The notes under the pieces: model-generated
Told to the model about the DNA's origin: nothing
Seen by the model: the letters and a program-made list of their open reading frames with translations, nothing else
The model's database searches: none
In this document: in pieces, positions 23,599 through 35,113 of the stretch
How the letters are laid out: every line of letters begins with the position of its first letter
Numbering within the stretch: the stretch's first letter is position 1
Translations under genes and position numbers: made by a program
DNA from: Albifimbria verrucaria
Lineage: Eukaryota > Ascomycota > Sordariomycetes > Hypocreales > Stachybotryaceae
DNA length: 64,000 nt
NCBI GenBank assembly: GCA_020081605.1
Contig: JAHREC010000062.1
Span: forward strand, 4,707,758 to 4,771,757
Reading direction: 5' to 3'

Positions 23599-25660
23599 CT
23601 ACATTTTGGCCTTCTCCGTCCCCAGATCTGTGCTCGGGGCCAGAATCGGAGCAAACTTGTCTCTATGATTAGTTGCCTGCGAACACGCATGCGCTGCGCC
23701 GATGACCTGGCCATCATCGAATCGACGCCCAATAAACATGATGCTTGTGCTGGCTATGTGTCAGTTGTCGTGCAGACGAGCTGCAAGAGAGGAAATACTT
23801 GGGCAAACATACAGTGTATTGGGTCCCGTGGGCACGAGGCCATATTTCTTCTTGGGCGGGATAGGCCAGTCGAGTGGGTGTGCTGGCATGGGCATCGCGA
23901 TATGGGGGTTGCTTCCGATGGTAGAGGTTGCTTCTGTCTGCAAGGGGCGACCAGAATGTCCCATTCGTATTTGTCGAGCAATCGCGTAACCTCCATGCCT
24001 ACATGCAGGCGGAGCTTCTCGGAAGCCACAAAGCGGGTCTCGTCTTTGTCGATCGCGTTACCGGCGTCCACGACACCTTTGAGGGTCTTCATGCCCTAGG
24101 TGTCAGGCTCCTCTTCGGGCGTCTCCTCCGAGTACCTGATGGCATCTTTCAGTGTGTGTAATGCCGTGGGGTTATCTTCCGTCAAGCCCAGGAATGTCTC
24201 CACGTCTGTAGCAGCGTTAGGTTCAGGAGCAGCTTCTGTTCGGTTTGATCATGAGCCGCCTAACTATTTCGAAGAGCCACATGGAAGGCAAAATCAAGCT
24301 CTTCCAGGTGCTCTTTGGCGAAGTGCAGCGTCCACACGGGAAACGTGGCATCGTCTACAGTTGTGGCGCCCACAGACTTAAGGATCTCGAGCGACTCCTC
24401 AGACTCTTCAACGATCCAGGGTTTCGGGTCCATGACATGTCGCGGGATCTACACAACCGACCAGGCATTAGCGATGATCGGAGGAGCTGGCGAGGAGCGA
24501 GTAGTATATCGCAATACGCATGCCTTGCAGAGCGGCGTCATTGCAAAACTCACGAAAGTCAGTACCATCGGCCGGGCGATGCCGCGCCAGGGCATCGAGT
24601 GGATCGGGCTGGGCTAGTGAGTCGTCGGGATCATGGCCTGGCGTATGAATGTTATATGTCGGTGAGGCATGCATGAGCACGAAGGGGAGGGGTTTTGAGC
24701 ATACCAGATATGGCAGTCCAGACGTGCGAGGCGTCAAGGACAGATTTAGCCAGCACGCCCACACTGCCCTGCCATTCGCTTCCCATGAAAGCGCCTGATC
24801 TCGAGACGAGCCCCGAGGTCGGTTTGAAGCCAACGACGACAGAGCTTCTGGCCGGGTTTGCAATGGTGCCTTCGGTCTGTCTCGCGTCAGCCGCCATGGA
24901 TGGCCAACAGCGTTTCGTGCTTTGACGAACCTCGGTGCCTATACCAGCGGCTGCTATCCCGAGGGCGGTGGCCAAGGCGCTGCCGGTGGACGAGCCGCCA
25001 GGGTCTTACAGGGTGTGGAATATGCCTTTGGCTCTCCCACCAAACGGGAGACCAGCCGTTGGGAACCCACCGTACAATCGCTGCGCAAGCCATTCCGTCA
25101 AAGTTGCCTTGCCGAGGATGATGGCACCGCTCTCTCGCAGCTTGCGTATTGCCGTGCTCTCAATTTTGGGGCGGGCTCCGACCAGTCTGGAGAAGCCAGC
25201 TACGTCGCAGGTCAAGTTGTTGGCATGGCACAGGAGCCGAGCTTCTCACGTGTTGTATTCATGCCAGCCGTGGTGCAGAAGACATCCTTGACGAGGATGG
25301 GAATGTCGTGCAGGATGCCTCTGATGTGGCCTCTGGCCCGTTCCCGATCGCGCTCCTAGGCAATTTCAAGAGCACGTGGGTTCACCTGGCTGACGGCATG
25401 GACATTGGAGTTGATCTCTTTGATTCTGGCAATATGTGTCTGGCGAGGATTCTGATTCAGCAGGGGTTTCACTCAAGATGGGCCATCAAGAGAGAGAAAG
25501 AGATAGAGAAAGAGAGAAACCTCTACCAGTTGCTTGCTCGTGGCTCGCCCAGCCTCCAGCTCCTCGATGAGCTGGGCTGTGAAGGCTTTGCCGATCTCGA
25601 GTGGCAGGGAGTTCAGGGCGACCATCCTGAACCAAAGATGCGGAGGCCAAGTGCGTAGCG
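23599..25660 (-). pseudogene. Amidase (amidase-signature family) pseudogene
   Basis: Decayed fungal amidase (Ser-cisSer-Lys hydrolases, PF01425). Seen in order on the minus strand: start region LNSLPLEIGKAFTAQLIEEL; a probable intron with GA/CT microsatellite (25490..25520); catalytic Lys region DIPILVKDVFCTTAGM; ARPKIESTAIRKL and GAIILGKATLTEW; the Ser-rich core DPGGSSTGSALATALGIA; VVGFKPTSGLVSRSGAF; and C-terminal MFIGRRFDDGQVIGAAHA. The frame is interrupted by TAG at 25356..25358 and TAA at 25006..25008, where homologues carry a normal residue. The TAA sits just before DPGGSS, where Gln (CAA) is usual. Frame breaks and further stops lie in the C-terminal third. GC-rich relative to neighbours. 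The stops look like CpA to TpA changes, which is RIP-like. Confidence 0.8.
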
Positions 25661-26489
25661 ACGCGACGGCAGCAACGACGGTCAAAAGAGCGATGAGATG
25701 AGGCGCTTGGGAGGGTGTTGCTCGGTCCCAACTGTCGAGGCGTAACCATCAAGAGGAGGATCCCTGATGTGGTGTTGGGCAACTTTAGGGTATCTACCTT
25801 AGTACCTTTCTAGGTAGTAGGGAGGTACCCTTGAGGGCGTGCCTTGTAGCAGGGTGGGAGATTTTATTATTTTTGGGGGAGGAGGGGGATCCTGAGGCTC
25901 TTTAGCGGGGTCTGCCATGCATGTAACGGTATGGTAACCCCCGCTATTGACACTGATGGCCCGTTGGCTCCCGCCTTGGCGTCCGCTGGTGGCGCTGCAC
26001 CACACCGTTTACTGGGAACATAAGGTACTAACGTTATACTTCAGTACCTGAAGTGCCTACGGTACCCTACATCCAGAGCCTGCGAGATGGGACAGCGATG
26101 GACTCAGGAGGGGATCCCTAACCGAAGGGATTGAGACCAGGGGTTCAGAAGACTTACACTGGAGGTAGAAGGTACATGGTTCCCGTACCGTAAACACCTC
26201 AAGGTAACTCCTCCCTACAGGCACCTATATAAGTACTACTAGGTACTAATGTACCTCGTGTCAGTCGAGACGGCCCGTGTCCAATCCCTCTACAGAGGAT
26301 ATTACCTTGGTAGGTATTTATTCACCTAGTATGCATCTATCCCAGCTACCGCACCAAGTTGACACTACGGCAAGGACACACAGCACATGGACGTCCATTG
26401 GTGCACCTGGAACAAATCCCAAACTTGTCAAAACAATGTCCAGGCTACAGGACAAACCTACGGCTTACCGTTGTCATCTACTCATCCTC
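25661..26489. other. Intergenic with GGTAC-motif island
   Basis: No gene. Contains many GGTACC/TAGGTAC/AGTACC-type words (25785..26330), listed as a repeat. Confidence 0.6.
25785..26330. repeat. Cluster of GGTACC-like motifs
   Basis: Words such as TACCTTAGTACC, GGAGGTACCC, AAGGTACTAAC, TACGGTACCCTAC, TACTAGGTACTAATGTACC and TTGGTAGGTA recur within about 550 bp. Similar GGTACC-rich spacers are known from several Sordariomycete genomes (general knowledge). Function unknown. Confidence 0.55.
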
Positions 26490-27020
26490 TCACCCCACGG
26501 CATCAAGTGCATCGTTAACCACACGCAGCGATGGCCTCCGCAGGTAGCTCAGTTCTTCCATGTCCTCGGCTGTTGCGGTCCCAAGACGGTATCTGGCACG
26601 AGATAGAACAAAATCCTCCGACAGCTTCAGCTCTCTGATTACCAAGGCCCTTATAGCCTGGTGCGTTTGGCTTGCCGAACACTCGTGAGGCGCGCTTCTC
26701 CATCTGCACCTTGCGCTGCCCTCCTCGCTCCAGCCGTATATCTTGTTCCCAATACGCTCCAGAGGCGTGTTCACGACCCCGGCAGTACACTTCGTGATGA
26801 GTGCCCGCAGGACGGGAAGAGTTTGTGCAGAATCGGGAAACATGCCTGCTGAGGATTCATGCACCGAGGATGGAGTGATGACATTGGTGCTGGCGGCCGC
26901 GCCTTCGAACATGCAGTAGAGAACCTTCCCAAGCATAAAAATCATGGCTGATTCCCTCTCCGCGGTGCTGGGGTTGAGCTAGAATGGGCGTGACCTCCCA
27001 TCCATGTCCTGGAACACCGC
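26490..27020 (-). pseudogene. C-terminal fragment of a fungal protein-kinase-like gene
   Basis: Only the tail of a fungal kinase-like protein is present. It reads STAERESAMIFMLGKVLYCM (the kinase C-lobe helix region in this fungal group), then LRALITKCTAGVV, then the characteristic end RYRLGTATAEDMEELSYLRR before the stop. The catalytic lobes (Lys, HRD, DFG) are absent: upstream sequence changes frame (VTPILAQPQHRG) and then meets the start of the NLR2 remnant. A truncated, non-functional piece. Its plus-strand shadow should not be annotated. Confidence 0.6.
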
Positions 27021-27093
27021 TTCTGGCTCCTCGTGGGTCGTTTCCAATGCCACCTGAAGAAGTTGTGCATGCTTCCGCCTTGTCTCCCGGCAT

Positions 27094-29445
27094 ATGTTTG
27101 ATTTCATAACCCAATGTTTTCGATCCAACATTCGAATCTCAGGCGGTACTCAGCCGGACTCTGCTCCTGTCCGCTTAAAATCGACCAGGACGATGTGCTC
27201 ATTCACCTGGATACGAGACAGGCTTCCCCATGACTTGCCCGAACTGAACGTCCCAACATATGGATATGACTCGAGACTAAGTGACCCAAACTCCGTGGCA
27301 GACGTATATGAATGGAGTCAGACATTCCAGCTTTTCCTATGAAACTTGACGGCTAATACAGAAGCAAGGGGCCTATTCCCAAACCACTAGCTGGTAGCAA
27401 ATGGCAAGCTAGCAAAGTGTCATGAATCCTTAGGATATAACCCAGATAAGGCCGATAACATTCATCGTCCACAGTTTAGGCGGAATCATCCTCAAGGAGG
27501 TAAGAAAATCGACTCCAACTGCCGGTACCTGTTCCGAGACATGAGATGGAGAACTCGCACTAACCCCATCAACTTGGTCATCCAGGCAATCATTGTATTG
27601 GACAAGAGCAAAAACAAGCAAGACCAGCCAACACTTATGTCTATCTACGGTGTCTTGTTCCTCGGTGTTCCAAGCCAGGGTATGGACGTTCAATACTTGG
27701 CGGCAATGTTCTCGAGCAACCGTCCCAAATTTACAGTCAGTTTACTCGACCGCGAGGTTGGTTACCGACTGCGCCAGAGGCAACACGAAGACTTTTGTCG
27801 AGCTTTACCTTATGCCGATTCCAAGATTATGCAATGGTTTGAGTTGCGGAAAACTAAAACCCCGGATGGGTTACGTCTCATCCCCACACTTTCCAAAGAA
27901 ATCATAGTATCAGTCACTAATCCGCTTTGCGTGCTATATAGAGGTTGGTTTTGCTTGTTGATACGGTATCTTCTTCAAGCGCCAGGAGGCTATGGGAACG
28001 TGGACAAGATTATGTCTTTTCGATAGACACAGATCATAAACAAATGGTCAAGTTTTCCGAGATGGATCCATCATACGATGAATTCCCTTCGCCGTCCGAG
28101 ACAGATTCCTCCCCGGCGCACATTCAGTCATCAGAAAACGTTTTTGCGAACCGAGTTCACCGGAACTTGGGCGACATGATTTAGTCAATAAGGAAGAAGT
28201 GGCGAAGCCTGACACGTCTTACCCATCAGCAATAAAATATCCCTGTGTGATGCCACCATATCATGGGAAAGCAAGCATCCAATATCGAGGTTGGCAAATG
28301 CCATGTCTATGGTGGATTCCTGTGACTAACTGTCATTTCAAGATAGTATTACCCGCAAAGATGAAACTACAAATTCAGAGCAGCCGCATCCAGAAGCCAA
28401 TGTTCTTCTCATACGGCGAAGGGGCGTAGAAAAGACACAGACAGTTTTGAAATATATCGACGAAGGGCAGCAACACCAAAAGTATATCCTTTGGGTCAAC
28501 GCAGACGGTGTTGACAAGGTTTCAAGCGATTTTGATCATTTGACTTCAGTGCTGATTCCCGAGCGAAAGATGTCGGCATCAGCAGCCGCCAATCGGGAGG
28601 CAGTGAAGCTCTGGCTGCAGAACAACAATGGCTGGCTCCTTGTCTTCGACATTGCTGACAAACCGGACGTATTGAATGACTTCTGGCCATCTCGAGTGGG
28701 CGGGGGCTGTATCATCGTTACTTCGAGGGACTCCTCGATCTCGAATAGAGCAACCCGAGCGGATGGTGTAGAGGCTGCAGAAATCATGTGTCTTCGAGAC
28801 GAAGATGGGGCCCAGCTGCTCATTTCGAGATTGCCTGAGTGAATGCGAGACTGGGGAGCGTCAAAGAAAATTTCTGACCGGCTCGGAGGCCTGCCGCTTG
28901 CAATTGCCCATATCGCAAGTTACATCAACAAGGACTTTGTTCCTTCTCTAAACGAATTCCTCGACGATTATGACAAAATGCAAGACAGTATTGTCGAGGA
29001 GCACGCAGCGGCATATGCAACACTTGGCTATCAACGAAGTTTGTATACGGCGTGGGAGATATCATTAAACGCCCTTTCCCCAGAAGCGCGGGACTGCATT
29101 GACCTTGTGGCTCTTCTTGACCCTACCGAGGTCCAAGTTAGCTTTTTATTGACCAGCACAACAAAGGGAAGTCGGAGAACAATCAGTGAGCTCATCGATA
29201 GCTCATTAGTTAGCAAGAACACCGCACTAATCAGCGGAGATGCGGGAAGCCTAATTATCCACCGGCTTGTGCAGGACGCATGCCGTCGGCCATGGAATAC
29301 CGGACGACGGCAAGTTGTTTTTGACTCGGCTGTTGCTCGTGTCTCCCAGGTCTTTCCACAGCAGATAAACGGCGCCTCCATGGTTCCGTTCTATCCCGAC
29401 TGCAAGAAGTACGACAGTCATGTCATGATAGATCGTACAACCTAA
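27094..29445 (+). pseudogene. Second NLR remnant: SesB-like hydrolase plus NB-ARC, no repeat domain
   Basis: Paralogue of NLR1 type, truncated and damaged. Seen: WIRDRLPHDLPELNV and TYGYDSR (SesB-like N-terminus), VHSLGGIILKE with the nucleophile Ser, an intron at about 27500..27579, then AIIVLDKSKNKQDQPTLMSI, YGVLFLGVPSQGMD, DTDHKQMVKFSEMDPSYD. Walker A reads GEGGVEKTQTVLKY after one assumed missing base: the Gly before the essential Lys is Glu (GAA, one G>A change from GGA). WLLVFDIADKPDVLNDFW is the Walker B region. GGLPLAIAHIASYI is the GLPL motif. An in-frame TGA lies at 28840..28842 between LISRLPE and MRDWGASKK. The gene ends at 29445 without any TPR, ankyrin or WD40 repeats. Repeat copy B follows directly. 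Confidence 0.75.
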
Positions 29446-29449
29446 TTTT

Positions 29450-29618
29450 ATGACTGGGTTGCAATTCGAACTTTCAGAAGACTTTAGGGTTCACCGGTTT
29501 CGCATCGATGCTAAAAGAACAATCTCTATTCTGGTTAGCTATTCGTGGCGTGAGCATTGTGGCAGTATTGAATGTCATAAAAATACCATGAGGACATGAT
29601 TCCTGGATTGTGGCATGG
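29450..29618 (+). repeat. Dispersed repeat, copy B (after NLR2)
   Basis: Homologous to 16514..16682 over about 170 bp with substitutions and small gaps. Starts 5 bp after the NLR2 stop. It reads partly open (ISILVSYSWREHC), so it may derive from coding DNA shared by both loci. Confidence 0.75.
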
Positions 29619-30699
29619 GACAGTCGCTCGTCTCTCCTACTCGTTTCCATCTTTCTTGTTGTTGCTTCCATACGGGTAAAGGCTGTTGGTGATGGTTATG
29701 TAAGTTCAATTTTCGTCTCGAGAATCGTTCTTTGCTGAGACTAAAAATGACTCGGATCTGTTTTCCATTTCAGCCACTGTTATTACGTTAATTTCTGCTG
29801 TGAGCAATAAATATATTAACACTATGCTAGGCAAACAAGGCATTTGAGATCTTGGACGTGCAGCCCACTCCATAAGCAGTATTAACTTGTATCTACTCGA
29901 GGTTACCTTGCTTGAGAGGAAAAGCGTTATTTTGTAGTTCGTTTCCATTTAAAGCATTACGGTCTTACTTTTAAATAAAGGAACTCATAATAGTGAGTTT
30001 ATCTCGTAAGCAATCCGATGATGATATTTCACGCCGAGCACAGATCTCCACATTATAGATTCAGCATTATTAATACTTCTACGACTGACTTTCTGCTTTC
30101 GGAACAGACCACTGGCGACTAGCAAAGTAAAGGTGCATGTTGATACAGGCGACCCAGCATATGAAGCAGGGGTCAATAAGATAGCGTCACTGAAAAGAGG
30201 AAACATGCCGAAATAGGTTACTAGTCGCTCCAAATCGCTGATTAATATGAATCTAGATAGTATTCAACTGGCATTATTCTCCAATATGAATTGTATAGTT
30301 TGTGATCGATCAGTAATCTCAATAAAGAACTCTTTTTGTTAAAGTCACCTATCAAGTATAAAAGGATTTGGCCGGTTCTGAAATACTACATTACAGTAAA
30401 GTAACACTTATATTATCGAGCCTAATTGTTGGGTCCAGAAATTTCTACTAAAAGTGATTTCATATCTATCAAGCAAGTAGTGATTCTTCACAATTATCAT
30501 GGTCAACTTTCTCCACGTTGTACCTGCACTCTACATGAGGGAAAGTTTAAAACAAAGATCTTTTTCCAAGAAATAAATGCTAACAATGAGCAGGGCACGG
30601 TAAAAACTGATGTACGAAAGTTAGATCCAGATACGCTTCATGATGCTGATACGAAGGTGATAGATGCAACTGGGAGAACTTGCTACAGGCGGACGACTC
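29619..30699. other. Intergenic after NLR2 remnant
   Basis: About 1.1 kb, AT-rich. ORFs at 29706..29948, 29985..30233 and 30426..30845 lack motifs. No gene supported. Confidence 0.5.
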
Positions 30700-31305
30700 T
30701 CTCACGGACATTTTGTCAGTGGATACATCACTTCCTTGCCCGGCGTGAGTACAGACGACAGCTCTCGTGTTCAATGAATATTAATGTTACAATTAGACTA
30801 CGCCAAAGTTCTCTGGAACCATACTGTATGGTGAAGATTACTTGACCCTGCAGCCCGATGGAAAATATTTGCGGCCAAGTTTGACTGCCCAGGTCCAGCC
30901 TGATGACGGCGACATTCCCTTTCAACTTACTGCGACCGGAATTATCCAGCCGACCGCGGAGCTGGTAGAGATTACGACTACCAACAACTCTGTTGGTCAC
31001 GCTGTGCCCTATGGCGAAACATACTCCGGTAGGTCAATCGTGTCTAAGTTGTCGTTTAAAAATGGAGAATACGAAGAATTGTCACTAAAATAAATGGACC
31101 TATCGTAGTGTGGCCTGTTGAGTTCCGTGGTGGAAGCAGCAAATACCTAGACTTGCAAAATAGCATATGGGTGGCTAGCGTAACTTTCAGCGACTCTGTC
31201 AATGCAGACGAGTTCGAGGTCGGATTCGAAATCGGAAGAGTGGTTAACGACAAAACTAAGATCACCATTGGTAAGGAGCCTCACGTTGGTAAGGCTCATC
31301 ATTAA
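30700..31305 (+). CDS. Possible DUF3237-like protein, ends uncertain
   Basis: Two coding-like blocks. First, FSGTILYGEDYLTLQPDGKY then LTAQVQPDDGDIPFQLTATG, resembling the beta-barrel core of DUF3237 (G..D...L..DG). Second, in another frame, FRGGSSKYLDLQNSIWVAS and EFEVGFEIGRVV, resembling the family's C-terminal half. A frame break near 31084 fits a missing base (ELSLK then KINGPIVVWPVEF). The 5' end is unclear: candidate upstream coding (HGHFVSGYITSLPGVSTDD) lies in yet another frame. Family assignment is weak, from pattern only. It may be a decayed gene next to the NLR2 remnant. Confidence 0.35.
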
Positions 31306-32571
31306 TCTGATCTCGGTAAAATCGCAATGGTTGAGATCATAGAAGGAAAATAATTCGCTGTGGTTCTGGAAATTGAGCTCATGTTGATAGTTTAAATTGT
31401 GACTCATTGAACCATCATGCAAGTCTTATTGTTCGTCTGTTATATCACTTGGGAGACTCCACGGAGTCGCAACGATTCTCGTTGGGCCGCTTAATTTTTA
31501 TTCATGGTATCACTTTCACTAGACTTTTTCTTGGTTTCTTCCTCGAGGATGAAAAGACGCACTATATTGACTGCTAGCCGCGTCTTGTGGCTACGGTGAC
31601 ATCGTCCTTCTCAGCTTCCTGAATAGGTTGCCGTACAAGGCCGGCCCTCTAAACCTGATTAATTCTGGCTTTGGTTAACGCAACATGTGTTCATGATTAT
31701 TTTGATGCACAGTTTCCTCATCTAACTGGGAGTCTTCAAGACATTAGAGCATATTAGAGCTAAGATCTCGAAGTATACATGGGTTACTATCGAAGAAACA
31801 TCCCTGTTTTAATAGTTAGAATGCGGATAGTTGTGAAAGGCCTTGTGGGTGAATGCTTTCTCCTGCTCAACTCTGCCGGCGGCGGCCTGGGAACAATCAA
31901 AACGCGAGAGAGATATTTCTGTAAAGACTAAGTCTAACAAGGAACCAACTCGATCGCCAAATCTTTAGAAGATATATTCCACGTCTGGTACCGACACAAA
32001 GCGTTCTTTCTGTTGCGTATGTTCATCTGGACTTCCTGCAACAGCTTCTCCAACTGCTCTATCGCGCAAGCGCATTTCTGCTGGGTCCTCGTTTGTAGCG
32101 GAAAACAGAACTAAATTCATCATGGTCGCTCGCTACTGAAAAGATCCATATCTCCGATGCATTGACAAAACTCGGCAATCCCAGATAGTGGGCTTCATAA
32201 TTTAATTCAGCTACTATTTGGTAGTGGAACACTTAGATGAACCATGGAAACGTAAAAAGTCGGAACATGTTCCTCCATACGTATAAGTTACATTAACCAA
32301 TGACTTGACTGTATTATGTCATGCATAGTTAACATTTCGCATTGCCGTTGACTGCCAAACCCTGTTCCCTTGGACCGAATCAAGCCTGTTCTCAATCGAG
32401 GAATAGATGTTCAGTGTTGTTTACACAGAAAAATCGGCTTTCAGGTTCGGATGGATAAGATCTACGTATTGACCTCGTCCAGCATGCAGCTATAAATTAG
32501 CGCTATATTGTGCCATTGATTTCAGTGCTTCACGTACTTCGTCAATTCACTCAAGCGCCAGTATCACCAAA
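31306..32571. other. Intergenic before CE3 esterase
   Basis: About 1.3 kb without a supported gene. The last 100 bp hold the CE3 core promoter. Confidence 0.6.
32491..32496 (+). promoter_or_regulatory. TATA box of the CE3 esterase gene
   Basis: TATAAA 81 bp upstream of the ATG at 32572, a usual fungal spacing. Confidence 0.5.
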
Positions 32572-33377
32572 ATGAGATTGTCACAAGTAATAAGTATCTT
32601 GGCTCTCACGAGCGTAGAGCAAGTTGCTGCGCAAAAGGTCAAATTCTGTGAGTTATTCTTCAGGTACACTGGCATTATCTTTTTATTAATTGCATTTTAG
32701 TACCTTTGGGTGATTCCATCACAGAAATCACATGCTGGCGAGCGTATGTATGGGACCAGCTTGCCTCAGCTGGTCTCACCAACCAAGTTGACTTTGTCGG
32801 GTCCATGACAAACAATCCCCAGAATTGTCGAACTACGGCCCCAAATTTCGATACAGGTCATGAAGGTCATTCTGGTTGGCTAAGCATTGATATTGCAAAC
32901 AATTATCTACAAGGATGGCTCCAAGCGACCAAACCGGATGTTGTGCAGTTCATGCTTGGTACCAACGACATCAGCCAGGGTAGAACCACCGATGCCATTA
33001 TTCAGTCGTACACAAAGATGGTTGGATTGATGAGAGCGTCAAATCCCAACATGAAGATCATTGTAAGTACTACTTGTCCTGGTTGACCATCGTCATTAAC
33101 CAGCGAGCGCTTTTGGCAGGTTGATAAAGTTATTCCTCTTTCTTGGAACCCTAGTTCTATTACAGCGTTAAACTCACGTATTCCGGCATGGGCTGCAGGT
33201 TTGAACACAACGGAATCACCAATTTGGATCGCCGACTGTTCCACTGATGCTGGTTTCACAACTGGCATGCTCCGAGATGGGGTACATCCCAATGATCAAG
33301 GAGATAGACTTATGGCTAAGCAAATTGGGCCACTACTCCTACAAGCCATCCAGTCTGTAATTGCCAGCAGAGGGTGA
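32572..33377 (+). CDS. Secreted SGNH esterase, CE3-type (acetylxylan esterase-like)
   Basis: Extracellular SGNH hydrolase of the carbohydrate esterase 3 type, likely deacetylating xylan. Exons 32572..32647, 32701..33062 and 33120..33377. The signal peptide is MRLSQVISILALTSVEQVAA. Block I PLGDSITEITCWR (Ser; the first intron splits the codon just before PLG), the Gly-containing region EGHSGWLS, block III MLGTNDI (Asn), and block V DGVHPNDQGDRLMA (Asp and His). About 230 residues, a complete catalytic module with no carbohydrate-binding domain. The frame is intact. Substrate is inferred from family. Confidence 0.88.
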
Positions 33378-34088
33378 TTGATTGATACATGATTCCATAG
33401 AATCCGTCGATTGGTTTGAGATGGTAGAAGTTCTACCTGGAAGAATGATTAAATACTATTTATGAAAGTGTCCATAACAGGTTTTGCTCCTTTATTTAGT
33501 CGTAATGATTTGTGAAGACCCAGTCGTTATCATTTCGCGATCACTTGGAAGAAAAACCATTATTAACACACCAAATCAACAATTTAAGCTATAATGGACC
33601 GGTCAGAAGTTTTCAGCCATCCGATGGCCCCAACAAAACAGTGTGTCACAAAAAAGTCATATGCAAGGGAAAATTTCACAAGAATACTCTCCAGCCATAT
33701 TTTTGTCCTTGTTTTCTTTCCAATAATAAACCGATGTCTGGAAAACCACACCCAAATGATAAACTAGAAAATCAAGTTTCATCCAAGCTAAATGAGCGAA
33801 CAAAATTTTGACTATTAGTCTTGATAGCCCAGTCAGGGTTTAAAACCCAGTTCGTTGGGACTATTGCTATCATGAATAACCACGCAAATCACCAGAGCCT
33901 TCATATGAAACATGTGATTACATGACTCAGGCTGATAGTGGAGTGGACAGCGCTGGCCGACGTCGGCTTTATCGATCCTGGTTCGGTGGACCCTCGGCAT
34001 GATGGATCTGTGGATATGAGATATCTTACCCGACTCAGAAAGTCTCACAAACGCTCCAGATTTAAACCAACGACCATTGAGGACCAAA
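33378..34088. other. Intergenic between CE3 and siderophore esterase
   Basis: Promoter region of the esterase. Contains several HGATAR words and TTATCGATC at 33969..33977, a near match to the iron-GATA consensus lacking one base. The ORF at 33512..33811 is Lys/Ser-rich without motif and not supported. Confidence 0.5.
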
Positions 34089-35030
34089 ATGACGATGAAG
34101 ATTGCACATAGTGAGGCTGTGACAGTACCGGGCGCGGAGTCCTGGGTCATACGGAGTCCATCAGGAAATGCCTATCTGATACAGATTGGCTTTCCCAGAA
34201 ACTCCACAAGTGACACGCCAACAGGCGAAGAAGCTCAACCAGTATCCATTTTGTAAGTCAGCTTGGTAAGAACACAACAGACCTAAACACTGACGCAGAA
34301 CAGATATCTAACTGATGGTAACTCAGTATTCTTGTCAGCTGTGGAGTCTCTACAGCGGCGGCTTTCTTCGCAAAGAGCCGCATTCTCTACTGGTGTTGTT
34401 GTAGCCATTGGATATCCATTACCATCAGATTCAAAAAGTATTATGAGTCATCGCAGAGCGTTCGACTTAACACCACCGTCTCCAGGATGCGATCCAAGCG
34501 AGGGAGGCGCAGACGTTTTCCTGGATTTCATACAGTTTCACGTGAAGCCGTTTGTTCATCATCGTGTAAGCGTTATACTGGGCGCAAAACCAGGGAAGGA
34601 AGCGCTTTACGGTCATTCATACGGAGGTTTATTTTGCCTACACAGCCTTTTCACACGACCTGACACATTTGATTGCTTTATTGCTAGCAGTCCGAGTATC
34701 TGGTGGAACAATGAGTTTGTGCTGCGAGAAGAGCAGACGTTTCTGGAAGGGTCTGGTAAAACGAAACCAGATCTTATGCTTTTCGTGGGTGGACTAGAGC
34801 AAGACCCGCCGCGACGACGTGATGAGAACGAGGTTGAGTACCACAAGAGACAGAAGCGACACCAAGAACGTAAAATGGTGGAAAACGTCCTTAGGCAGCA
34901 CGAGCGACTATACAAAAGTGGTAGACTCGGCAGATTATCTGCAAAGGTTTATCATGGCGAAGACCATGGCACGGTAACTGGGTGTTCTCTGAGCCAAGGC
35001 TTGGCCACCTTTTTGAAGATTGGCCATTAA
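34089..35030 (+). CDS. Alpha/beta-hydrolase, ferri-siderophore esterase-like
   Basis: Esterase of the PF00756/IroE-like type that hydrolyses siderophores such as fusarinine or triacetylfusarinine to free iron in the cytosol. Exons 34089..34252 and 34304..35030; intron 34253..34303. The start MTMKIAHSEAV has no signal peptide. Seen: YLTDGNSVFLSAVESLQ (strand before the active site), IGYPLPSD, nucleophile elbow LYGHSYGGLFCLHSLF (Ser), IASSPSIWWNNEFV, and HGEDHGTV (catalytic His). About 295 residues; the frame is intact. It converges tail-to-tail with a siderophore-transporter gene 83 bp away, which strongly supports the iron role. The exact siderophore is unknown. Confidence 0.8.
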
Positions 35031-35113
35031 CAATCGGATAGAGATAGACAAAACAACCAACTTCTAAACGTTTATTTTACCCAAGACATCCTAGACTAAT
35101 CTCTACCGTGCTA

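Noticed and set aside
33512..33811. 99-codon ORF upstream of the siderophore esterase
   Set aside because: Lys/Ser/Asn-rich with no signal peptide or domain; lies in a promoter region.
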